Assembly (NCBI GenBank): GCA_010909165.1
Contig: MU008174.1
Span: 620,001-684,000, forward strand
From: Anthoceros angustus
Taxonomy: Eukaryota > Streptophyta > Anthocerotopsida > Anthocerotales > Anthocerotaceae
DNA length: 64,000 nucleotides
Direction: 5' to 3'
In this document: one piece after another, positions 1-11,111 of the stretch
Position numbering within the stretch: position 1 is the stretch's first letter
Layout: each line of letters starts with the position of its first letter
Made by a program: the position numbers and the translations under genes
The notes under the pieces: model-generated
What the model was told of the DNA's origin: nothing
What the model saw: the letters and a program-made list of their open reading frames with translations, nothing else
Database searches by the model: none

Positions 1-511
1 AGTCTGTCAAACACGGCCTGAGCACATTCCAGGCTTCCGCACTTGGCATACATGTTTACCATGCTGTTGGCTACAGACACATCCCCAGAAGCCCTCGTTC
101 TCTAATCTGTGAATGAAGGTCTTTGCCCTTCTCCAAAGCCGGGTGCCCACACTTGCACATGCCTGCAACATGCACACAAATGTCACAGAATCAGGTGTAA
201 CCGTGCCTTCTTTCTGCATTTTGTTGTAAAGACGAAGTGCTTCCTGGCCCATGCCCTGCTGGGAATAGCCTCTCATAATGGCATTCCAAGTCACCACATC
301 CTTTTTGGCAAGTCCGTCAAAAACTCTCTGAGCGTCTTCCAAGCTGCCACACTTTGCATACATGTTCACCAAGCTGTTGGCCACAAACAAATCAGTCTGA
401 AGCTCTCGTTCTCTGATTTGTGCATGAATCTGCTTCCCATTCTCCAAAGCCGAGGCGCCCACACACACACACGCCTGTAGGAGGGACACAAACGTCACAG
501 AATCGGGTGCT

Positions 512-1470
512 GCCAAGCCGTCTTCTTGCATAGCCCTGTAAAGCTTCAGGGCTTCCTGGCCCATGCCCTGGTGGGAATATGCTGCTATCATGGAACTCCA
601 TGTCACCACATTTTTCTGACCAAGTCCATCAAACACGCCCCGAGCATCTTCTAGGCTCCCACACTTCGCGTACATGTGCACCAAACTGCTAGCTATGAAC
701 TCGCCAGTGTTTACTGCGTCTTCTCTGATTCGTGCATGCAGGTGCTTTCCCATCTCCAAAGACGGGGTGCCGAAACTTGCACATGCTCGGAGGAGGCTCA
801 CATACGTCACAGAATCTGCAACCAAGCCTTCCTCTTCCATAGCACTGTAAAGGCGAAGGGCTTCCAGTCCCATGCCTTGCTGGGAATACCCTCCTATCAT
901 GGCATTCCATGTCACCACATTTTTTTCCCCAAGTCCATCGAACACTCTTTGAGCATCTTCCAAGCTACCACACTTTGCATACATGTTCACCAAACTATTA
1001 GCTACGACCACATCGGCAACATATCCACATTCTGTTATGTGTGCGTGAAGCTGCCGCCCTTTCCCCATCGCTGGGGCGCCCAGATTTGCACTGCTTGCAG
1101 GAGGCACACAAATGTTACAGAATCGGGCACAGCCATGCCTTCTTCTTGCATAGCATTGTAAAGATGAAACGCTTCCTGGGCCATGCCCTGCTGGGAACAC
1201 CCTGCTATCATGGCATTCCATGTCACCACAGTTTTCTTACCAAGTCCGTCAAATACTTGCTTGGCGTCTTCCAAGCTGCCACACTTGGCGTACATGTCCA
1301 CCAACGAGCTACAGACAAACAAATCGGGCTCTACTCCAGTGGCCAGCACATCAGCGTGCACCTGCTTCCCAGCTTGCAAGTCTGCTCCCCTCGCACAGGC
1401 CTGCAGGGCTGCCACAAACACATGCCCATCTGGCTTCACACTTGACTTCCCCATCCGATGATACAGTTCT
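512..1470 (-). repeat. Tandem duplication, copy A (959 bp)
   Basis: Direct repeat inside PPR gene 1, with the adjacent copy at 1471-2418. The breakpoint is sharp: both copies end in gatacagttct, followed by gccaag in copy A and by atggcttcc after copy B. At the protein level the junction fuses an LYRAMQED unit directly onto an ELYHRMGKSS unit. Confidence 0.85.
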
Positions 1471-2418
1471 GCCAAGCTGTCTTCTTGCATAGCCCTGTAA
1501 AGCTTCAGGGCTTCCTGGCCCATGCCCTGGTGGGAATATGCTGCTATCATGGAACTCCATGTCACCACATTTTTCTGACCAAGTCCATCAAACACGCCCT
1601 GAGCATCTTCTAGGCTCCCACACTTCGCGTACATGTGCACCAAACTGCTAGCTATGAACTCGCCAGTGTTTACTGCGTCTTCTCTGATTCGTGCATGCAG
1701 GTGCTTCCCATCTCCAAAGACGGGTGCTGAAACTTGCACATGCTCGGAGGAGGCTCACATACGTCACAGAATCTGCAACCAAGCCTTCCTCTTCCATAGC
1801 ACTGTAAAGGAAGGGCTTCCAGTCCCATGCCTTGCTGGGAATACCTCCTATCATGGCATTCCATGTCACCACATTTTTCCCCAAGTCCATCGAACACTCT
1901 TTGAGCATCTTCCAAGCTACCACACTTTGCATACATGTTCACCAAACTATTAGCTACGACCACATCGGCAACATATCCACATTCTGTTATGTGTGCGTGA
2001 AGCTGCCCTTTCCCCATCGCTGGGGCGCCCAGATTTGCACTGCTTGCAGGAGGCACACAAATGTTACAGAATCGGGCACAGCCATGCCTTCTTCTTGCAT
2101 AGCATTGTAAAGATGAAACGCTTCCTGGCCATGCCCTGCTGGGAACACCCTGCTATCATGGCATTCCATGTCACCACAGTTTTCTTACCAAGTCCGTCAA
2201 ATACTTGCTTGGCGTCTTCCAAGCTGCCACACTTGGCGTACATGTCCACCAACGAGCTACAGACAAACAAATCGGGCTCTACTCCAGTGGCCAGCACATC
2301 AGCGTGCACCTGCTTCCCAGCTTGCAAGTCTGCTCCCCTCGCACAGGCCTGCAGGGCTGCCACAAACACATGCCCATCTGGCTTCACACTTGACTTCCCC
2401 ATCCGATGATACAGTTCT
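1471..2418 (-). repeat. Tandem duplication, copy B (948 bp), deletion-only differences
   Basis: Second copy of 512-1470. By eye it differs by about three substitutions and seven small deletions totalling 11 bases, with no insertions. The deletions fall mostly in homopolymers or short repeats (for example a T run of seven reduced to five, ggg to gg, ccc to cc). They break the frame that copy A keeps over most of its length. Confidence 0.8.
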
Positions 2419-3187
2419 ATGGCTTCCTGGCTGCACCATGGTGAACATGTGCAGAAATGATGGAAGACCACATGAAGGAATCTGGTTCGGGAACCATGGT
2501 GAACACATCCATCGCTTCTTGTAACCTGCCATGGGCAACATACATTCGCATAACGTGGTTGCACAAGAACGTATCCGATTCATACCCCGTTTTCACCGTG
2601 CAGGCTTGTACACAGCGAGCCAGAACAAGAGCCTTCTTGACTGCACATTTCTTCAAGACAGAATAAAACAGAGATGTGGAAATCCAACAGTCTGTCTGCA
2701 CCAGAATTCCCAAAGCCTCGACAGCCTCCGTGAGCCGCCCCTCACGACATAGCTCGCTCACAGTTTCAGCCGTAACAGCCCTTTCGTGTCCTGCGGGCCT
2801 ACCAAGGTCACCAGCCTCCAATGCGCTCCAGTTTGATGCAGGGATAGCACAACTCATCTGCATATCCAGAGCAGCCATCGCAGCATCCACCCAAGTTGGC
2901 TTGTTCACCCGGATGTCAGGCGACCGGGACGCAAAACTGCTGCACCTGGTGGCTCCGTTGGTGGCTTACGGTTGGTTCCTAGAAGTCAGGTGAGCGCTAG
3001 CTCTTCCTAGAATGCCTATTAACCTCAAGACACGCATGGCTTGCAGGAGGACACCTGAAACTGGGCATGCATCATGCAGCAATGATCAGATCACCAGTCC
3101 ATCGTCTTGAGCCTTTAGTACGTCTGTCGATTGCCTGCAACGTGTCTGGGCCAGCAAACCTTATCGTTATGCTTCCATATCCGTCCT

Positions 3188-5629
3188 TCATGGTGGAGGG
3201 CACCTGTTTCTTTCAACCGTCCTGGATGCTTCCCCTACCAGGAAACTATGCACCAGACCATCCATATCTGTCCACCAGCTCTGGCCTGGCTGCTTCCATG
3301 CCCTAATTCTTAGTCTCCTCACCTGCATCTCCTGAGCCTGCTCCCACATCTGGGCACCAATGTATACGTTTGACATCAACGCATATGCTGCAGCATCTTT
3401 ACTGTCAAGCTTCACTGCTTCATCGAAAGCATTACAAGCAACCTCCACATTGCTCCACTTTCTACAAGCACCCAATAGAGTGTGCCAAACTGCAGCATTT
3501 GACAGTTCAGACCTTGTTCTTACGAGAGCTAGTGCCTCGTCCAATCGGCCTGCACGACCCAGGAGATCCACCATGCATGTGTAGTGGTCTACTGTGGCAG
3601 TGATGCCATAGTGTCTGCTCATAGCCTCGAAGTACTCTTTCCCCTTGTTCACTAGACCCGCATGACTGCATACTGTCAGTACAGCAATGAACGTGATACC
3701 ATCTGGGTGTATGCCATCCTGCCTCATGTGCTCGACCAAGCCAAAGACCATTGCACTGTCTCCTTGGCGAGTGTATCCTGCAATCAGTGCATTCCATGTG
3801 ACAATATCTATTTCAGGCAATCCCTCGAACACCTGATATGCATCGACCATGCTCCCGGACTTCCCGTACATGTTTATCAGACTGCCGGCTACAAGCAAAT
3901 CAGCTTGAAGCCTTTGTTCTTGAATCTGTGCATGCAGGTGCTTTCCAACCTGCAGAGCTGCCACATCTGCACATGCTTGCAAGAGGCACACAATGTCACA
4001 GAAGTAGGTACAGCAGAACCTTCTTCGACCATTGCAGCATAAACATTAAGGGCTTCCTGACCCATGCCCTGCTGACAATACCCAGCGATCATGGCATTCC
4101 ATGTCACCACATCTTTCTGACCAAGTCCATCAAATACCCTCTGCGCATCTTCCAAGCTGCCACACTTTGCATATGTGTTTACCAAGCTGCTGGCTAGAAA
4201 TGCATCGCCTTCAAGCCCTCGTTCTTTGATTTGTGCATGTAGCTGCCTCCCCTTCTCCAAAGCCATGGTGCCTGAATTTGCATATGCCTGCAGGAGGCAC
4301 ACAAATGTTACGGAATCAGGGGAATCCATGCTGTCAAAAGCCCCTTGGGCATCTTCCAAGCTGCCACACTTTGCATACATGTATACCAAAGTGTTGGCCA
4401 CAAGCACATCAGCTTGATGTCCTCGTTCTCTGACTTGTGCATGAAGGTTCTTTCCTTCTCCAAAGCCAGGAGCCCACACTTGCACATGCCTGCAGGAGGC
4501 ACACGAATGTCACAGAATCAAGTGCAACAAATCCTTCTGTTTCCATAGCACTGTAGAGATGAAGGACTTTCTGTCCCATCCCCTGCTGGGCATACGCTGC
4601 TATCATAGCACTCCACGTCACCACATCTTTGTGATCAACTCCGTCAAACACTCTTTCAGCGTCTTCCAGGCTGCCACACTTCGCATACATATTTATCAAA
4701 CTGTTGGCTAAAATCACATGTGCTTCATGTCCGCGTTCTCTAAGTTGTCCATGAAGCTGCCTCCCTTTCTGCAAAGCCGAGGTGCCCACACTTGCACAAG
4801 CCTGCAGGAGGGACACAAACGTTACAGAATCGGGTGAGGCCACGCCTTCTTCTTCCATAACACTGTAAAGTCTAAGGGCTTCTTCGCCCATGCCCTGCTG
4901 GGAAAACCCAGCTATCATGGCATTCCATGTAACCACATCTTTGTGACCAAGTCCGTCAAATACTCTCTGAGCGTCTTCCAAGCTGCCACACTTTGCATAC
5001 ATGTCCACCAAGGAACTACACACAAACAAATCAAGCTCAGCGCCACCGGCTATCACATCACTGTGCACCTGCTGCCCAGATTCCAAGTCTGCTCCCCTTG
5101 CACAAGCCTGAAGGGCTGCCACAAATACGTGCCCATCTGGCTGCACGCTTGACCTCCGCATTTGATGATACAGCTCTATGGCCTGCTTGTCTTTTCCTTG
5201 TTTGACATGGGCAGAAATTATGGAAGACCACATGAAGACATCTGGTTTGTGGACCACGGTGAAAACATCTATGGCTTCTTGTAACTTGCCATGAGAAGCA
5301 TACATTCTCAGAATGTGGTTGCACAAGAACGTGTCCGACTCGTACCCTTTTCGCACCGTGAGAGCATGGATACGGCGACCCAGGATAAGATCCTTCTGGG
5401 CAACACAGCTCTTGAGGACAGTATAAAGGAGAGATTTAGATATACGTGTGTGTGTCTGCTCTAGAACTCCCAAAGCCTCCACAGCCTCCGTCACATGGCC
5501 GTTTTCACAAAGCTTGCTCACGTTTACGCCGGTTTCATATCCTGCAGGCCTGCGAGGCCCACACTTATCCAGCACGGTCCAGTTGGATGAACCCATCTGC
5601 ATATCCAGAGAAGGAAGCTGTGCATCCAC
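3188..5629 (-). pseudogene. PPR gene 2 of tandem cluster, E+ type with WW PG box, frameshifted
   Basis: Three overlapping frames make one PLS-class PPR protein: 4409-5629 (N-terminal lead and the first PPR units), 3889-4485 (middle) and 3188-3991 (last PPR units, E and E+). The E+ region contains GQSWWTDMDGLVHSFLVGE, the WW form of the PG box. No DYW deaminase follows. Shifts lie near 4450-4480, where gtgggctcctggctttgg lacks bases found in paralogues, and near 3985, where the paralogous acatttgtgtg reads acattgtgtg. A PPR unit is also missing near 4325-4345: DAQGAFDSMDSPDSVTF jumps from one repeat into the next. The start is uncertain (GTG at 5629, first ATG near 5602). This could be a pseudogene or an intact gene with sequence errors. 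Confidence 0.75.
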
Positions 5630-5639
5630 CTACGGTCCT

Positions 5640-6168
5640 TTAGATAGCCCAAGAGTGAACACAGCCTACAGCCACCGGCAGAACCTCATAACCACATGCA
5701 AAACAACAACGTGTTGCCACACAATTTCTGTGCTTTGCTTGTGTCAAACTCCAGGTGATGGGACTATGTCTAGAGCACGCCATACACTAGAACCTACAAA
5801 AGCACGCTCCTTTGGAGGACGAGCCAGAACTTTATTACAGTCCACTACGGATGGTCTTCCACCATGGACTTACACTAGGATCCTAGGACCCTGTCGGGTG
5901 GGCTAGAAGATTGCTGATAAAAGACGCAATGATCTCACGAATTGTGTCCAAGATCAAATTGCGTAAAGAATGTCGACAGCTGGTACCAACAGCCACGACT
6001 TGTCTGAATCATCCTACTTTTCCAAAGTCTGTTGTACAACTGCTATGCTCCCTTCAGTATCTTAGGTGTGGGGCTGTTGCTCCCAAGGCAACCATTATGC
6101 TGCTCGAGAGATCGTCCAGTATGGATGCCGAGCTGCAGGATGATAGTGAAGCAATAGCAGTTTGGGCC
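5640..6168. other. Spacer between PPR genes 2 and 3
   Basis: No gene seen. A stretch near 5825-5870 (ttattacagtccactacgga and onward) weakly resembles the dispersed repeat at 22.7 kb. No DYW-domain motif (HxE, CxxCH) could be found on the minus strand downstream of PPR gene 3. Confidence 0.5.
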
Positions 6169-8547
6169 TTAGCCGGGGATGCTAACCAAGAAACTGTACA
6201 CCGATCCATCAATGTCTGTCCACCAGCTCTGGCCTGCCTGCTTCCATGCCCTGATCCCTTTCCTACTTGCCTGCATCTCTTCTGCCTGCTCCCACATCCT
6301 GGCACCTGTGTATATGTTGGACATCAAGACATATGCTGAGGCGTCTTGCTCGTCTAGTTTCACAGCTTCCATGAAAGCATGGCGTCCCACCTCTACGTTG
6401 ACCCACTTACAACAAGCACTCAGTAGAGTGTGCCAAATTGCAGCATTAGGCGAGACAGGCATTGTTCTGACCAAAGTCAGTGCCTCAACCAGTTGTCCTG
6501 CACGACCCAGGAGATCCACCATGCAAGTGTAATGGTCCACCGTGGGATTGGTGCCACGCTGTTTGCTCATAGCCAAAAAGTACTCTCTCCCCTTCTCCAC
6601 TAGACCTGCATGACTGCATACTGTCAGTACACTGAGAAATGTGATACCGTTGGGCTGTATTCCCCCCGCTCGCATTCTCTGAACCAAGTCAAAGACAACT
6701 CCACAGTCTCCTCGGCGGGTGTACCCAGCAATCAGTGCATTCCAGGCAACAACGTCCCTTTCAGGCAAGTCCTCGAACACCTGCTGTGCCTCAACCATGC
6801 TCCCGCACTTCCCATACATGTTTATCAAACTGATGGCTACAAGTATTTCAGCTTGGACGCCTTGCTCTTTGATCTGTACATGCAGCTGCCTTCCCACAGG
6901 CAACGCTGCCACATTCGCACAGGCCTGAAGAAGACACACAAATGTCACAGAATTGGGTGCGGCAATGCCTTCTTCTTTCATCTGCCGGTAAAGACAGAGA
7001 GCTTCATGCCCCATGCCCTCCTGGGAATATCCTGCAATCATGGCATTCCATGTCACCACGTCTTTCTTCAAGAGTCCGTCAAACAAGCCCTGAGCATCCA
7101 TTAGGCTGCCGCACTTGGCATACATGGTTACTAAGCTATTGGCTACAAATACATTATCCTGAAGCCCTTCTTCTCTAATTTGTGCATGAAGCTGCTTCCC
7201 CTTCTCCAAAGCCGGAGTGCCCATACTTGCGCACGCCTGCAGGAGGCTCACAAAAGTCATGGAATTGGGTGCAACAATGCCTTCTTCTTGCATAGCGCTG
7301 TAAAGACGAAGGGCATCCTGCCCCAGGCCCTGCTGGGCATACCCTGCTATCATAGCACTCCACGTCACCACATCTTTCTGCTCAAGCCCATCAAACACTC
7401 TTTGAGCGGTACCCAAGTTGCCACACTTTGCATACATGTTTACCAGACTGTTGGCCACAATCACATCAGCTTCATGCCCACGTTCTCTGAGTTGCGCATG
7501 AAGCTGCTTCCCCTTCTCCAACGCCGAGGTGCCCACACTTGCACAAGCCTGCAGGAGGGACACAAACGTCACAGAATCGGGTGCAGCCATGCCTCGGTCT
7601 TGCATAGCATCGTACAGTCCAAGGGCTTCCTTCCCCCTGCCCTGCTGGGAATATCCGGCGATCATGCTATTCCACGTCACTACATCTTTTCTAGCAGTGC
7701 CGTCAAACACTCTCTGGGCGTCTCCCAAGCTGCCGCACTTTGCATACATATCCACCAAGGAATTACACACGAATAAATCAGGCTCAACGCCACCGGCCAA
7801 CACATCAGCATGCACCTGCTGCCCAGCTTTCAAGTCTGCTGCCGTTGCACAAGCCTGGAGGACGGCCACAAACACATGCCCATCTGGCTCCACACATGAT
7901 GTGCTGCGCATGCCCTGATACAGTTGTATGGCCTGCTTGTCTCTCCCCTCTTTAACATGGGCATAGATTATGGAAGACCACATGAAGGCGTCCGGTTGGG
8001 CAACCATGGTGAAGACATCCATGGCTTCTTGTAACCTGCCATGAGAGGAATACATTCGCAGGATGTGATTGCACAGGAACGTATCCGCCTCATACCCCAG
8101 TTTCGTGGTGAAAGCATGGACCCGCCGACCCAGAACAAGAGCCTTCTCAGCTACACATTTCTTGAGGACAACGTAAAACAGACCTGTTGACACAGCACAG
8201 CCCGTCTCCACTAAAACCCCCAAACTCTCGACAGCCTCCCAGACCTGCCCCTGTTCACATAGCCTGCTCACAGTATCAGCCGTCACGTACAAGCCCCTCT
8301 CAGACCCAAAATCCGGCATTTCAGGGGAGCTCTGGTTCTGTTGCCGCCATAAGAGCTGCTGCCCACCACCTCCACCGGATCCAGCTACCAAGCGTCCCCT
8401 TGCAAGAGTACGGGCTGGCTTTGTGGATGAAAAGCTGCTGCACCGGTAGCTCGTGGTTTCCCTAAGATTGTTTGCCAGCTTCCTTGGAGTCAGGTGAGCG
8501 GGATGTTGGCCTGTTCGTGACTCAGTTGCAAAGCTCCCCACATCCAT
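6169..8547 (-). CDS. PLS-class PPR protein, E+ type with WW-type PG box, intact
   Basis: An intronless frame of about 792 residues. I start it at the ATG at 8547, because the frame upstream offers only a TTG. Residues 1 to about 95 are Ser/Arg/Thr-rich and low in acidic residues, consistent with plastid or mitochondrial targeting. About six P-L-S triplets follow, recognisable by NMYAKCG, FDGLxxKDVVTWNAMIAGY and DSVTFVSLLQACA. Then come E and E+ with LLGRAGQL, WHTLLSACC and a PG box reading GQSWWTDIDGSVYSFL, where most plants have PGCSWIE. The protein stops four residues later (SIPG), so no DYW deaminase is encoded. E+ proteins of this kind bind organellar transcripts and usually recruit a deaminase in trans; that role is inferred. 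The internal repeats are very similar to each other, suggesting recent internal amplification. It is the only uninterrupted member of the three-gene tandem array. Confidence 0.88.
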   Translation of the reverse strand: MDVGSFATESRTGQHPAHLTPRKLANNLRETTSYRCSSFSSTKPARTLARGRLVAGSGGGGGQQLLWRQQNQSSPEMPDFGSERGLYVTADTVSRLCEQGQVWEAVESLGVLVETGCAVSTGLFYVVLKKCVAEKALVLGRRVHAFTTKLGYEADTFLCNHILRMYSSHGRLQEAMDVFTMVAQPDAFMWSSIIYAHVKEGRDKQAIQLYQGMRSTSCVEPDGHVFVAVLQACATAADLKAGQQVHADVLAGGVEPDLFVCNSLVDMYAKCGSLGDAQRVFDGTARKDVVTWNSMIAGYSQQGRGKEALGLYDAMQDRGMAAPDSVTFVSLLQACASVGTSALEKGKQLHAQLRERGHEADVIVANSLVNMYAKCGNLGTAQRVFDGLEQKDVVTWSAMIAGYAQQGLGQDALRLYSAMQEEGIVAPNSMTFVSLLQACASMGTPALEKGKQLHAQIREEGLQDNVFVANSLVTMYAKCGSLMDAQGLFDGLLKKDVVTWNAMIAGYSQEGMGHEALCLYRQMKEEGIAAPNSVTFVCLLQACANVAALPVGRQLHVQIKEQGVQAEILVAISLINMYGKCGSMVEAQQVFEDLPERDVVAWNALIAGYTRRGDCGVVFDLVQRMRAGGIQPNGITFLSVLTVCSHAGLVEKGREYFLAMSKQRGTNPTVDHYTCMVDLLGRAGQLVEALTLVRTMPVSPNAAIWHTLLSACCKWVNVEVGRHAFMEAVKLDEQDASAYVLMSNIYTGARMWEQAEEMQASRKGIRAWKQAGQSWWTDIDGSVYSFLVSIPG

Positions 8548-8559
8548 GGATTGCAACAG

Positions 8560-9090
8560 TTAGGCGATGCAATAGTTAAATAACTGCCTGCATTCCGCTG
8601 AAGTGCCAGTCAAAGCTTGCACTCATTTTTCCTTTTTAAACATACATATAGTGGCTCAGTTCTGGACACAAACGTGACAATCTATGGCGACCAAAAGCCC
8701 CTGCCTGGAGCCGGCTGAACAGGAACTGTTCAGGCTTAATGAGTGTTATCAGCTGGTTTGGTTTCATTTTCCAGGCAGCTAATCATACGTTTACACTCGT
8801 CAGCAAGTTCCTCAGAACAAAGTCTGTTGCAGGACCATTTCAACGAATGGTATGTGCTTATACCGGCTTGCCTTGTTCTACAGCTCCAAGAATCAGCGCT
8901 TGCTTTCAAGATGAAAGGCACTGGATGATCGATATTTTCTCTGGTGGCATGCCCAACATGCATGTGAATTAACGTGGTGTCCCCTAAACAATAGATCGCC
9001 CACAGGTCCAATTTCAACAGTCTGCGGAGCAGGAATGAGTCTATATATGTAGATAAATTGGGCTGGAGAAGTGTGTTGTCTCAGGCTAAG
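8560..9090. promoter_or_regulatory. Divergent intergenic region between PPR gene 3 and KTI12
   Basis: About 550 bp separate the two divergent starts, so both promoters must lie here. A tatatatgta stretch near 9042-9052 sits about 50 bp upstream of the KTI12 ATG and could be its TATA element. No coding signal was seen. Confidence 0.4.
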
Positions 9091-9097
9091 AGAAGCC

Positions 9098-10762
9098 ATG
9101 GCGCTGGTGGTGGTGTGCGGGCAGCCCTGCAGCGGCAAGAGCACAGCCTCTGGGTGCCTGGCAAACGCGCTGGAGAAGGATGGCCGCTGTGTGACTGTGA
9201 TCGATGAGCCCTCCCTTAATCTGGATCGGAACCAGAGCTACAAAGGTAGATTATGGGCGCTTCCTGGGTGGGGGTTTCCTGCCGCTGATCGACGCTAATG
9301 AGGGAGGGGAATTTGCAGACATGCCAAGTGAGAAGAATTTGAGAGGAGTGATCAGGTCTGCGGTGGATCGCGCTCTTTCCAAGGATTGTGTGGTCATACT
9401 TGACTCTCTGAACAACATCAAGGTACAAAGCAAGTTCATGACGCGATTTAGGGCAATGACAAAGTCTGTCATTGAGCAACTGGGATCTGTGTGGTACAGG
9501 GTTACAGATATGAGCTGTGGTGCCTGGCAAGGGCAGCGGGATTGCAGTACTGTGTGGTAAGCAGTTGGAATGTTCTGGACTCGGGCTATGTTTTGGCTGC
9601 TATAGGGTAGTCTGTGACATTTGTAGGATGCTGATGAGATTCCAAAATCCTGTAAACACCAATTGTTGTGCTCTCAGCTGCATTGTGATGCAGGAGAGGC
9701 TGTTTGCCGAGCTTGGAATAAAGCCCGGCAGGAAGCTGATCAGCCTTCATACGCCGACCATATGTTCGTGTCTAATCCATTATGCATCCATGACGCTCTT
9801 GCCTGTGATGTTCAGTCTTTTCCGAGCCTTGCAGGCATGCTGATACGTTGTTGTGGTGTGATGGCCACAGATTTGATGACTTGGTTTGTCGATTTGAGAG
9901 GCCAGAGAACCGGAACCGCTGGGACTCTCCCCTTTTTGAATTAAAGCCGGAGCTAGGTTCGTTATGGGTTATTGTTTGAATGAAAAAGCTGCATTTATAC
10001 CTGAGAGGTTCATCTTTCAGCAGTGTCACCTCCTGTCTCTTGTTTTGACAGCGCCAATTGAAGACTCATCTCAGGGCTTAATGGAGGTCTTGTCATTTCT
10101 AAGGGGCACAGGAGGACATGGTGCACGAGGTGGACATCGCTTGCAACCAACAATAGCAACGCAAAATGTAGTGTCTGCTCTCTCCATCCTTGATCGAGAA
10201 TATTGTTTTGTCTTTTGTAAAATTGGTGGTGGAAAGCGTGTGGCTAGCACGCCTGCTTGACGAGTTCTTTGTGTGAACTGCAGGTGAGAGTTTCGGAAAC
10301 CAACTCCCTCTATGAACTGAATCGAGCAACCCAGGTGGAGTTTTGCTTAGCCTCGCCATGTGCACTGTTGAAGGCTAGCAACATCACGGCCTGACACATC
10401 CGCATCTGTGGCGTTTCCAGGAAGTCATAACAACTCTTTTCGAGTCACAGACCGAGGGTTTGGGTGGTGGTGCCAAGACGCTGTCCTTGGGCAAAGGACT
10501 TCCGATCATATCCTTGTAAACTTGCTGATCAAACACTGTTCGTGCGATGATGTTTCCGGACTTGATTTCAGAAGCTCCTTAACTGTGATTGCACATCAGC
10601 TTGGATAGGAGTGTAGGACTACCTGAGCTACGCAGGCATAGAAGAACATTTCTGAAGCTGGCCGGACAATCTGGACTATCAGGGCCACCTCCACCATCAG
10701 ACTTCGAAAATGCAAGAAGGATGTTCGCGGACTACCTTTGTCAAGAGCTAACAAGTAGATAA
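9098..10762 (+). CDS. KTI12: KTI12 / DRL1, Elongator-associated P-loop protein
   Basis: Nine exons with GT-AG introns give a 301-residue protein, matching the length I recall for Arabidopsis DRL1 (302). Exons: 9098-9245, 9319-9422, 9500-9556, 9678-9769, 9871-9956, 10052-10170, 10284-10334, 10421-10515, 10609-10762; all phases agree. The protein starts MALVVVCGQPCSGKS (Walker A). It then has DEPSLNLDRNQSYK, MPSEKNLRG, VVILDSLNNIKGYRYELWC (Walker B region and switch), RFERPENRNRWDSPLFEL, LQPTIATQN, NSLYELNRATQ, and finally GLPELRRHRRTFLK. KTI12 proteins bind tRNA and ATP and work with Elongator in wobble-uridine tRNA modification; in Arabidopsis the homologue affects leaf development. Introns are 73-121 bp. 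It is convergent with the UDP-GlcNAc pyrophosphorylase gene; the two stop codons are about 350 bp apart. Confidence 0.95.
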
Positions 10763-11111
10763 CTGGTAAATTAAAGGCTCCAAGAACCCCTTGCACCATG
10801 ATATCTCGAGGTGTCCCTGTACCAAGTAGATAGTTAACAATAGAATAAACTGTGTCTGCTGTCTGAGAGTACTTTTTGCGTCAATGTGATAAGCTTCTTG
10901 GTACTTCCACCCTCTCTCTCAGCTATCCGCCATTGAACCCTACTCTCACGTTAATTTAGATCAGTTATCACGACTTCAGGGAGCTAGCATCGTCATTGTT
11001 TCGAATAGCAAGGGACACGGGCAAAGGTGGAGACGGTCACGGACGGGGAAAACTGGGGCATCTCGGTGGTGCCTTGCTACCGCGTTGGTACTTCAATGGC
11101 TTCTCTTCCAC

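Larger units (their letters stand above)
1..2908 (-). pseudogene. PPR gene 1 of tandem cluster, frameshifted, runs off window start
   Basis: PLS-type PPR repeats on the minus strand, homologous to the two PPR genes that follow at 3.2-5.6 and 6.2-8.5 kb. The N-terminal part (about 2420-2908) matches theirs: a non-repeat lead, then LFYSVLKKC, then a FMWSSIISAHV PPR unit. No single frame covers the gene. Reading-frame breaks are visible near 2425, 2120, 1090 and 140. At 1090 the expected CTGCAAGCATGTGC reads CTGCAAGCAGTGC, a one-base loss. Positions 512-1470 are directly duplicated as 1471-2418. The initiator is uncertain: the frame opens with GTG at 2908 and the first in-frame ATG is near 2878. 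If functional it would have been an organelle RNA-binding or editing protein. The 3' end lies outside the window. Sequencing or assembly error is a real alternative to pseudogenization. Confidence 0.75.

Noticed and set aside
109-2993. Plus-strand open frames across the first PPR gene
   Set aside because: They are antisense shadows of PPR repeats; they read His/Cys-rich noise that repeats with the PPR period.
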